This document shows positions 19,901 to 27,236 of a stretch of DNA of 27,236 nt, piece after piece. The notes under the pieces were generated by a model. It ran no database searches and was not told the origin of the DNA. It saw nothing but the letters and a program-made list of their open reading frames with translations. The DNA is taken from NCBI GenBank assembly GCA_946803715.1, contig CAMPET010000011.1, positions 168,219 through 195,454 of the forward strand, written 5' to 3'. The position numbers were made by a program, and so were the translations under genes. Source of the DNA: Beroe ovata (lineage: Eukaryota > Ctenophora > Nuda > Beroida > Beroidae). How positions within the stretch are numbered: the stretch's first letter is position 1; every line of letters begins with the position of its first letter.

Positions 19901-22900
19901 TGATTCAGCTCTCTCATCTGTACCTCACCGTTCACCAAAGACAACCTCCTCGTTTGATTTAATAAAAGAGTCTTCTACTTCAAGACCGAAAAATGTACAG
20001 ATTGAAGCGAAAGCTGAATACCGTCGAAAACGTAAACTCAGAGAAGACATTACACTTGCTCGAGAAATATCGGATGTGGACAAGAAGTCGCTTCATGCAT
20101 CTTCGATCCCAGCCAAACTTACTGTGAACTGGGATGAGTACATAAATGGCCTTGTTGAGTGTATGGCAGCATGGAGGGGGGCTGGCAATTCTTGGCCCGA
20201 TAAAGTCAAACCTCCCTCTACTGCATCATCAGGTAGGTTCCTACCCAGGAATTTCTCCGCAATCCAACCACGGACAGTCAATGAAACCACGGTTGTTGAG
20301 AACCAGCATTGTATTGCCCTGAGGGACGTGGATTCAAGTGAGGTCTATGTCAGTGACAGCTCAAGTTTGGACATTTTCTTCGGTCACGGCAATTCCGGAA
20401 GAGTCGATCTTCTTTCTCTTCAACGATGTGATGATGCTAACTTTGGGATAGTGGACAGCAGTGTCAAGCTTTTCTATCAAAATGATTGCGGAGTTGGCAA
20501 GTTGGAGAAAGTTCCGTCGACTCTACTCCTCATGGACCTCAGCAGAAATGTTATCAGCAGACTCAACCCGGTGTCCTGCTCAAATTTAGTGATGGTAAGT
20601 GATTACCTACACCTGACATGATAATGTTTGAAAATCTATACTTTTAATTTTTTCACTAAAGCATGGTAAAAGGATGAAAACTCTCATGGAATGACTCAAT
20701 TTCATAAAATCTGCAGTCTGCATGGACCATTGAGGTCAGTAAAGCATACAATCATTATAACCTTACAAAAGAGGTTATAATAATATCAGTGATGAACTAT
20801 CCAATCAGTAGAGCACTTTCTCCATGTTGCATAAACTCACATACACAAACACACTCCACAATAAGGACCGCACCCTCTTTACAGTGCGTAGTTTGATTGA
20901 GCACGTGACCACCTCCACCGTGTTTTACCAATATGTTGGATGAGGGCTCCTCCTCCTCTTCAATCACAAAGGAGAATTAATACTGGTATTGGGCAATAAG
21001 AGGGAGGTGCGGGCGGGGTCTTATAGTCTTCTTATAAGTTGATGATTCAGTGTACTGATTTGAGGGATAAGTGTACTATTTCTCCTGGCCCGATGATTAG
21101 TTTCAAATTTTGTGCATTTTGTTACATTAAAACATCGTCTTTTACGGATGTTATTGATACTATTCATACCCTTTGTAAATCTGATTTGTCGAATGTTGCA
21201 TCCATACTTTAACAGTTGTTGCACAACTCCAATAGCTGCCGTTGACCCCTCCTGTTTGTTACACCTACTCGTAACTTTGTTAATTTTCACTTGATAATTA
21301 TGATACATTGGTCTCCAAGATAACACCTTGCCAACAACTTCTCCTCAGTGGTACACACAGATATGTCATTCTCCCGAAAACCAGCAGACAGATATGCTCC
21401 CCCAATAGATCTACCTGGACACCATCTAGCGAGCCAACTCAAAACACCATGCCTAGCCCTCGATATAGGGGGCTCACTTGCAAAGCTGGTATACCTGTCA
21501 AATCCCAATAACACCTCCTGTGAAAGTAGTGATTGTAGCAGTCCTGACCGGAAGTTACACTTTGTGAAGTTTGAAACACGGCACATGGCCCAGCTCATAC
21601 GATACATAAAGACCAGGTTGGGAGATAACATTGATAAGATACAGGGGAAGTCTATCAGTGTCACGGGGGGAGGAGCACACAAGTACAAGGACCTGATTGA
21701 GCAGACCTTGGGATTGAAGGTCAATAAGCAAGATGAAATGGACTGCCTTATTAAAGGATCAAATTTCCTCCTCAGTAATATACCCAATGAAGCGTTTGCT
21801 CTGAATAAGGGAGGCAATCCTGACATAATTTTCCAGCAGACTGGATGTCAGTTTCCATATCTTCTTGTGAACATCGGATCTGGAGTCAGTATGCTGAAAG
21901 TTTATAGTGATGAGCATTTTGAAAGGGTTGGTGGAACTGCCATGGGTGGTGGCACATTTTGGGGGCTTGGATCTCTCCTTACGAAAGCTCAGGGATTCGA
22001 TGATTTGTTAGCTCTGGCTCAGAAAGGAGACACAAGTTCTGTTGACATGTTGGTCAGAGACATCTATGGTGGGTCATACGATGCAATGGATCTTCCTGGA
22101 GATTTAGTTGCCAGTAGTTTCGGAAAAGCAGCAAGATCAGCTAAGGGAGGCAGTCCTAACAACAGTCAGTTTGAAGATGCTGATATAGCCAAATCTCTCC
22201 TCAGATTAATCAGCAATGGTATTGGTCAGATCGCTTATCTTCATGCCAACTTGTATGGATGCTCCAGAATCATTTTCGGTGGATTTTTTATCCGTGGTAA
22301 GATCACCACGATGCGTACTATATCCTATGCTATTGACTATTGGTCTAAAGGCAAAGTCCAGGCAATGTTCCTCAGCCATGAGGGATACCTAGGAGCAGTA
22401 GGAGCATTTGTGAAGGAGCAGGGAATTTCCCAAGCAGAACTGGCGACAGCTGCAAGCAGAAAGTCATTCAATATTCAGTTGTCTGAGTCAGAGAATTTAC
22501 AAGTGCATCCTCATGATAAACCTACAAAAAGAACGAATCAAAACATCAACTACTTGCAGAATCGTGGTGTGATTGGTGGAGCGGTGCCGAATGATTGGAT
22601 CAACTTCTTGGGAAATGGCATTGACTCTTTCAGTGATATCATCATTGGTATTGCATATACTCAGTTTCGATTGCTCAGCATGTTGTGAGTGGTTAGGAAA
22701 TGACAGCATTTTATTACTCTTTCATGCTTATATTATGACAAATAAAATTGTAACCAATGATTTTCGTTTATTCAAGAATTTTTGTCTTTAGATCTGAAGC
22801 ATTGTTTCCCATCAATAATCAGTATGGTGAACAGATAAGTATGCAGATTGTTTTAGATAAAAGTGTGTGTTAACAGCTAATGAATATTTAAAGTCTGGCA

Positions 22901-25900
22901 TTAAACAGAAGATATTTTGAATTCATCGTCTTCAGCTCCTATTTAATTTCAATTCTTAATACAGTACTTCAATTCTTAATACAGTACTTAGCCGTTGCCA
23001 TACAGTAAAAAATAACAACCTAACCTAGGCAAAATTGGCAAGAATCCAAAAGATTTCGATATTCGATCTTACTCATCGTACTATTGCTGAATTGATATCT
23101 CAACAAATCTCTCATTCTATGAATACGGTTTGATTTGTTTTTCCTCTGATAGTTCTTATCGTTTTATTTTTAATCATAACTGTAAACTGAGCGATCAAAT
23201 TTCAAATTGCCTACCATACAAATTGCCATGTGAGTCACTGAATTCCAAGAACGATACCTGCTGCCACATGATTAGATTATTAAAACAAAAACATCTTGAA
23301 CCGCTCCAGATTACCCGCCTTTGCTGTTTCTCACACAGCTTTGTTTATTGTTAGTTGTCTCGCCTTTTCATTCACTATTTCAAACAACTATTCTTGCGGT
23401 TTATTGTTTTTTATCTCGCATTGTAACTTACCTAATAAAAGCCAAAGAAACTCTGTTAGGGTTTATTCTTCTTATAACCACCTGATTTGATCGTAGGTAT
23501 GTCTGAAGAAAGGTCATCTGACGATAGGTACGCTCCACCTATTTACATCCCAGAACGGCATCTTATCAATCTGAGGAATGCCTCCAATCTAGCCATAGAT
23601 ATCGGCGGCTCCCTAGCTAAGCTAGCCTACTTTTCCAATGTACATTCTCGGAGAAGGACCTTATCACAGGACGGAATTATCGGATTTAAAGAGGGTCGTA
23701 TCCTGGGCCAGCATTCGACTCAGGATGAAGAGTTTCAGAGAGGGAGACTACATTTTGTGAAATTCGAAACGAAACATATAACGAGTTTGACACACTACCT
23801 ACAGGGCTGTATAGAGGAGAGCGGGATGGTTCAGGGGAGAACTATTCGAGTAACCGGAGGGGGCGCACACAAGTACACAGATCTCTTCGAAAAGTCTCTT
23901 GGTCTGAAGGTTATAAAGGAAGATGAGATGGAATGCCTCATCAAAGGATCAAATTTTCTTCTCAATAATATCCCGAATGAAGCATTTACATTCAGGAAAA
24001 ATCGGAATCCTGAGATTTGCTTCGAGAAGATAGGGTGTGAATTCCCATATCTCCTTGTAAACATCGGATCTGGAGTCAGTATGCTGAAAGTTTATAGTGA
24101 TGAACATTTTGAAAGGGTTGGTGGAACTGCCATGGGCGGTGGTACATTTTGGGGGCTCGGATCTCTCCTTACGAAAGCTCAGGGATTTGATGAGCTGTTA
24201 TCACTGGCAGAAGACGGTGACTCAAGCTCTGTGGACCTGCTTGTGAAAGACATCTATGGTGGGAGCTATGAAGCCATGGGTCTTCCAGGGGATCTGATAG
24301 CCAGTAGTTTTGGGAAGGCAGCCAGGTCGAGAATATCGGGGCCCGCACGAGACCAGGTCAATGATGCCGACATTGCAAAGTCCCTCCTCCATTTGATCAG
24401 TAATGGCATTGGACAGCTCGCCTACCTCCATGCAAACCTCTACAACTGTTCCAGAATAATCTTCGGAGGGTTCTTCATCCGAGGAAAGAAAGCGACCATG
24501 CACACGATATCCTATGCAATCAACTTTTGGTCTAAAGGTGAAGTACAAGCCTTGTTCCTGAGACATGAAGGTTATTTGGGTGCAGTTGGTGCTTACATCA
24601 AGGGGGCTGCAGATAACCAAGATGTTGGAAATTATGGAGAGAACTACGCTTTTAGTGACAGCTTTGAATTATCTCATCACCTCATGAGCAAGGCTCTTCA
24701 GTTTTTGGAGTTAGACAGACTGGACATGCCTCTGGTGAGATTCCCACTTATCGATGGAACAAATTACCAGGCAGACCTGATCGACTTGGCCCTCGATACT
24801 GATGCTAGGAATTACTGGTTGGATATTTTTAGAGATGGACTTGAAAAGTTTTGCAAGGTCGTTAGAGATGGTGAATACAATCGTAACAAGATCGACAAAA
24901 GGATAATGCTCTTCAAAAACAAGTTTTTGGAATGTGTGGATTTGTTGCGAAAGAACCCCTTTGCCTATGGAACACTCACAGTCCGAACTCTGCTCGATTG
25001 TCGAGAACAATTCCTTGCAGAATTTGACTTTTATGATCCATATCTGAAGTTTAAACAAGAGGAGAACGCAGCCTTCCTCCAACTCCTTCCAGAACATCTC
25101 GAGTACCTAGACTCACTTCCCTGGGAGGAGAAACAAGAGGCACTGATCAAGGGCATCTTAGGAGGCAACATATTTGATTGGGGCTCGAGTGCTGTCGTCA
25201 AAATCAACGACGAATCCAAAATTGACTTCAGGGCGGCGTGTGACCTTGTAGAAAAACGGCCTTGGTTTGTCGATCACTTAGATCACTGGGTAAAGCGACT
25301 GAAGCGGGCTCCAATCAAGAAAATGATCGTTTTTGTTGACAATAGCGGAGCAGATATAGTGATGGGAATAATACCATTCGTCCAGGAAATGTTGAAAATG
25401 GGAAGTGAAGTCGTCCTCTCAGCGAACAGCCGACCTGCCATTAACGACATCACATGCCATGAACTGCAGATTCTCGTCTCACAAATCGCAGATGTCTCTC
25501 CCGTGATAAAAGCAGCCCAGATGAGCAGGTCTCTGAGGGTAGTTGAGAATGGGCTGGGTTCTCCTTGCCTTGATCTGAGCAGGGTCAGCAAACTGATTGC
25601 TGATGAATGTGAAAACTGCGATCTGATTGTGATTGAGGGTATGGGACGGGCTATTCACACGAACTTTAGTAGCAAGTTTCCGGTTGAGTCACTGAAGTTA
25701 GCCGTGATTAAGAACAAGTGGTTGTGTGAGAAATTCAATTGCCCGATGTTTGCCGGTGTCTGTAAGTACGAAGTACCTGATAGTTGTTGTTGAGGTGATT
25801 ATAATAGGAGATAATTGGTCAGGTGGTAATCACTTGGTAATTGAATATAATGTGACAAGTGAATATTATGTGACAAGTGAATATAATGTGACAATCTCGA

Positions 25901-27163
25901 TATTTTGTTGATTTCATTTAATTGATAGAATCTGAGATAATATCCAAGTGAAGGTTTTTGATGACGATTATCGTAATTCGTTATGAGGTTAATAAAACCA
26001 CAGTCATGTTTTATATCTGGGTAATTATTGTAATAATTATTGCTCTTTGTAACGGGAATTGATCATTTTATTTGAACATTATTCATCTCTTGTCAACTAA
26101 AACTTGTGAACTATAACTAATGAAGATATTGAAACAATCCAAACATTCATCGGACTTAGTAATTAGTAATTGTACCAGTAATTAGTAATTAGTAATTAGT
26201 AATTGTAACAGCTTCCTACCATCCATCCCACGACGTTTTCATCCTAAAACCATGAGTCACGTGACATTCCACTCTCAATCACGTTTCAACACGACCCATC
26301 ACATTCCTCACCTCATCAATGATCATTGCAGTTGACACTGTCTCGCAACAGTCTGGTATCCACTAGAGGATTGCAGTATCTGCCACATCTGGTTCATCTT
26401 GATCTCTCCTTCAACGCCCTCTCGACCGTTCAGCACATTGATAAATGTGGTAAGGGCGATTTCATAACTTCCACAAAATTGTCTATTGTTGTTTAGTAAA
26501 AGGAATCAAATGTGTTCCTTTTTTCAGTTCATTTTCATTTCCGAGAAACTTCCATTGTCCTTGCAGTTTATGAAAATCTCCATCCAGGAATCAATTTCGT
26601 GGAAATTTGAACCATGACCACGTTTCAAGAGTTTCATTTCTTCTCACTATAAATGACTATGAAATCAACACTATTAAACTGCAGGACTATTGCAACATCT
26701 TGACGTGTCTCATAACCAGCTAGTCAACATCCCCTCCTTTCAAAACAACATCCTTCTATCCCACCTCAACCTATCGGCAAACGGTATGGTGACATTTATA
26801 GGAGTTCCAATTATTGCTTGACATTGTTTAGAGTTGTCTTGTAAACAACTCTCAGAGTAGTTCATTGACTTCATCTCACTATAATTGTATCTTGAGAATA
26901 GTCAGTTCTCTACATACTCGCCTCCAACTAAATTCAATTTCAGTGCGAATAGAATTAAGCAAAACCAAAATTGATTCCTAAATTCCGGCAATTTTCCACC
27001 CTCAGGATTAACGGACGTGGACAGTTTGTCCTCATCTTGGCTACCGTGTCTGCGGTCGCTGTCCCTAGTAGCTAATGGACTGTCCACACTCCCACAACTT
27101 TACTCCGTGTGTCCACTACTAAAGAGTCTCGATGTGTCTAACAACATGCTCACAGATACAGAG
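16935..27163 (+). CDS. LRRIQ1: LRRIQ1-like leucine-rich repeat and IQ motif protein (3' end outside window)
   Basis: Ten exons keep phase: 16935-17073, 17192-17334, 17894-18016, 18113-18211, 18315-18455, 18582-18796, 18890-20594, 26332-26449, 26685-26783, 27006-27163; 980 codons are visible and the frame continues past the edge. Exons 1-4 are acidic. Exons 5-7 form a long charged coiled coil rich in Glu, Arg and Lys, interrupted by an IQ motif (SATKIQAHFRGMR) at the exon 6/7 boundary. A long Ser/Asn-rich disordered region follows. SDS22-like leucine-rich repeats begin at the end of exon 7 (LLLMDLSRN) and continue directly in exon 8 (LTLSRNSL), exon 9 (LLQHLDVSHNQL) and exon 10 (LKSLDVSNNML). 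This IQ, coiled-coil and LRR order matches LRRIQ1. IQ motifs bind calmodulin; the protein is probably cytoskeletal or ciliary. The 5.7-kb intron 7 contains two PANK4-type genes. Gene-level identity is strong but orthology was not tested. Confidence 0.88.
17561..17643. repeat. Three copies of an 18-bp repeat
   Basis: (G/A)CCACTTGGTCTCTCACT occurs at 17561-17578, 17596-17613 and 17626-17643; the spacers share ATGCTACAG. The array ends just before the ambiguous base at 17645. Confidence 0.85.
17646..17729. repeat. Inverted-repeat hairpin element
   Basis: ATACCTTCTGGC (17646-17657) pairs exactly with GCCAGAAGGTAT (17718-17729). Inside it GATACGTGC (17667-17675) pairs exactly with GCACGTATC (17703-17711). 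The 84-bp unit could be a short foldback element. Its left end abuts the ambiguous base. Confidence 0.75.
20800..21018 (+). promoter_or_regulatory. Probable promoter region of the first PANK-type gene
   Basis: Within LRRIQ1 intron 7 this stretch holds CCAAT (about 20800), the E-box CACGTGACC (20902-20910) and a GC box GGGCGGGG (21011-21018), 345 bp upstream of the ATG. These elements together suggest an independent promoter inside the intron. It is inferred from motif clustering only. Confidence 0.4.
21363..22688 (+). CDS. PANK4-type pantothenate kinase, kinase-only copy
   Basis: An intronless frame of 441 aa. Residues about 10-350 align with the eukaryotic (fumble-type) pantothenate kinase domain of PANK4: LALDIGGSLAKL (phosphate-binding, 31-42), TGGGAHKY (101-108), DEMDCLIKG (124-132), LLVNIGSGVSMLKV (167-180), FERVGGTAMGGGTFWGL (186-202), SSFGKAARS (251-259) and HEGYLGAVGA (339-348). 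Glu125 corresponds to the catalytic Glu and Arg188 to the pantothenate-site Arg of active PanKs; human PANK4 lacks both. After residue 350 the sequence diverges from the second copy: the linker and DUF89 phosphatase domain are replaced by an unrelated tail of about 90 residues. Expected reaction: ATP-dependent phosphorylation of pantothenate, the first step of coenzyme A synthesis. The ATG is chosen because its following residues match those of the second copy (DRYAPPI). Confidence 0.85.
   Translation: MSFSRKPADRYAPPIDLPGHHLASQLKTPCLALDIGGSLAKLVYLSNPNNTSCESSDCSSPDRKLHFVKFETRHMAQLIRYIKTRLGDNIDKIQGKSISVTGGGAHKYKDLIEQTLGLKVNKQDEMDCLIKGSNFLLSNIPNEAFALNKGGNPDIIFQQTGCQFPYLLVNIGSGVSMLKVYSDEHFERVGGTAMGGGTFWGLGSLLTKAQGFDDLLALAQKGDTSSVDMLVRDIYGGSYDAMDLPGDLVASSFGKAARSAKGGSPNNSQFEDADIAKSLLRLISNGIGQIAYLHANLYGCSRIIFGGFFIRGKITTMRTISYAIDYWSKGKVQAMFLSHEGYLGAVGAFVKEQGISQAELATAASRKSFNIQLSESENLQVHPHDKPTKRTNQNINYLQNRGVIGGAVPNDWINFLGNGIDSFSDIIIGIAYTQFRLLSML
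22741..22746 (+). terminator. AATAAA signal of the kinase-only PANK gene
   Basis: Canonical AATAAA lies 53 bp after the stop codon, supporting a genuine 3' end here rather than an exon missing downstream. Confidence 0.6.
22747..23498. other. Spacer between the two PANK-type genes
   Basis: This AT-rich stretch of 752 bp has no credible coding sequence. It contains the duplicated 20-mer at 22948-22987 and ends in an acceptor-like TCGTAG two bases before the second ATG. The promoter of the second copy is presumably here, but no clear box was seen. Confidence 0.5.
22948..22987. repeat. 20-bp tandem duplication
   Basis: TTCAATTCTTAATACAGTAC occurs twice back to back (22948-22967 and 22968-22987) without mismatch. 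Confidence 0.95.
23499..25793 (+). CDS. PANK4: PANK4-type protein: pantothenate kinase fused to DUF89 phosphatase
   Basis: An intronless frame of 764 aa, close to the human PANK4 length of 773. Residues about 10-370 are the kinase domain with LAIDIGGSLAKL (31-42), VTGGGAHKY (118-126), DEMECLIKG (142-150) and FERVGGTAMGGG (204-215). Glu143 and Arg206 match catalytic residues of active PanKs that are substituted in human PANK4. YGENYA near 379-384 begins the linker. From about 400 to the end is a DUF89 (ARMT1-like) metal-dependent phosphatase, with the metal site in FVDNSGADI (Asp614, Asn615), SANSRPAIND (641-650) and IEGMGRAIHTNF. It ends KYEVP close to the usual PANK4 terminus. In PANK4 the DUF89 domain dephosphorylates 4'-phosphopantetheine and related metabolites, opposing CoA synthesis. 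If both halves are active, one protein would carry opposed steps. The gene sits in the LRRIQ1-like intron, about 0.8 kb after its truncated sister. Confidence 0.93.
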   Translation: MSEERSSDDRYAPPIYIPERHLINLRNASNLAIDIGGSLAKLAYFSNVHSRRRTLSQDGIIGFKEGRILGQHSTQDEEFQRGRLHFVKFETKHITSLTHYLQGCIEESGMVQGRTIRVTGGGAHKYTDLFEKSLGLKVIKEDEMECLIKGSNFLLNNIPNEAFTFRKNRNPEICFEKIGCEFPYLLVNIGSGVSMLKVYSDEHFERVGGTAMGGGTFWGLGSLLTKAQGFDELLSLAEDGDSSSVDLLVKDIYGGSYEAMGLPGDLIASSFGKAARSRISGPARDQVNDADIAKSLLHLISNGIGQLAYLHANLYNCSRIIFGGFFIRGKKATMHTISYAINFWSKGEVQALFLRHEGYLGAVGAYIKGAADNQDVGNYGENYAFSDSFELSHHLMSKALQFLELDRLDMPLVRFPLIDGTNYQADLIDLALDTDARNYWLDIFRDGLEKFCKVVRDGEYNRNKIDKRIMLFKNKFLECVDLLRKNPFAYGTLTVRTLLDCREQFLAEFDFYDPYLKFKQEENAAFLQLLPEHLEYLDSLPWEEKQEALIKGILGGNIFDWGSSAVVKINDESKIDFRAACDLVEKRPWFVDHLDHWVKRLKRAPIKKMIVFVDNSGADIVMGIIPFVQEMLKMGSEVVLSANSRPAINDITCHELQILVSQIADVSPVIKAAQMSRSLRVVENGLGSPCLDLSRVSKLIADECENCDLIVIEGMGRAIHTNFSSKFPVESLKLAVIKNKWLCEKFNCPMFAGVCKYEVPDSCC
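25843..25894. repeat. 18-bp tandem repeat, three units
   Basis: GAATATAATGTGACAAGT occurs at 25843-25860 and, with one change, 25861-25878, followed by 16 bases of a third unit. It lies in the 3' flank of the full-length PANK gene. Confidence 0.9.
25991..25996 (+). terminator. AATAAA signal of the full-length PANK gene
   Basis: Canonical AATAAA lies 198 bp after the stop codon and 336 bp before the next LRRIQ1-like exon, a plausible polyadenylation signal for the nested gene. Confidence 0.45.
26158..26205. repeat. AGTAATT heptamer repeat
   Basis: The heptamer AGTAATT is repeated about six times, interrupted once by TGTACC. It is a simple AT-rich minisatellite near the end of LRRIQ1 intron 7. 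Confidence 0.85.
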
Positions 27164-27186
27164 GTAAGGTCATGCTTGTCATAGAG

Positions 27187-27187
27187 A

Positions 27188-27236
<49 letters not shown>
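27187..27236. repeat. GT microsatellite at right edge
   Basis: A near-perfect GT dinucleotide run with one interruption fills the end of the window, in the intron after the last visible LRRIQ1-like exon. Confidence 0.95.

Larger units (their letters stand above)
20595..26331 (+). other. LRRIQ1-like intron 7 hosting two nested genes
   Basis: The exon 7 donor (GATG|GTAAGT) and exon 8 acceptor (ATTGCAG|TTG) are both phase 0 and rejoin a leucine-rich repeat in register. The 5,737 bp between hold two complete PANK4-type genes on the same strand, each with its own AATAAA signal. Confidence 0.8.

Noticed and set aside
22573-22791. Open frame overlapping the end of PANK copy 1
   Set aside because: It is an out-of-frame shadow running into the 3' flank past the AATAAA.
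20595-26331. Separate LRR gene downstream of the PANK genes instead of an LRRIQ1 continuation
   Set aside because: Both exon ends are phase 0, the LRR register continues exactly across the junction, and no start codon for a separate LRR gene is evident before 26332. Transcript data would settle it.

Overview
The window is nuclear DNA of an invertebrate animal. The genes have GT-AG introns, many only about 50-350 bp long, and include animal-type families: retinol saturase, an LRRIQ1-like protein with IQ motif and leucine-rich repeats, and a secreted papain-like protease with ShKT domains. The compact layout and AT-rich, repeat-littered spacers would suit a sponge or another early-branching marine animal, but this is a weak inference. 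All seven recognised genes lie on the + strand.

Layout. (1) 230-4375: a multi-exon gene for an unrecognised single-pass membrane protein with a long disordered, Gln-rich tail. (2) 5185-12251: a 21-exon gene for a secreted cysteine protease: signal peptide, propeptide, complete C1A catalytic domain, four ShKT domains, a fucolectin/discoidin-like domain and a Cys-rich tail (793 aa). (3) 12252-13463: intergenic, with a CpG-rich hairpin element. (4) 13464-14501: an intronless JmjC/cupin_8 hydroxylase gene. (5) 14652-16601: an intronless retinol saturase gene starting 150 bp downstream. (6) 16935 to past the right edge: an LRRIQ1-like gene of at least ten exons. (7) Inside its 5.7-kb seventh intron lie two tandem intronless PANK4-type genes: a kinase-only copy (21363-22688) and a full kinase-plus-DUF89-phosphatase copy (23499-25793).

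Exon models for genes 2 and 6 were built by hand. Every splice junction keeps the reading phase, so they are well supported; one exon region of gene 1 stays ambiguous. RETSAT acts on retinol, the PANK4-type proteins act in coenzyme A metabolism, LRRIQ1 relatives are linked to cilia or the cytoskeleton, and the protease is probably secreted or lysosomal. No shared pathway is evident.

Most notable points: the protease-ShKT-lectin architecture; the PANK pair nested in LRRIQ1; retention in both copies of the two kinase residues that human PANK4 has lost; a probable gene-conversion tract between the copies; and splice-acceptor-like sequence within about 15 nt upstream of most start codons, suggesting 5'UTR introns or spliced-leader trans-splicing.
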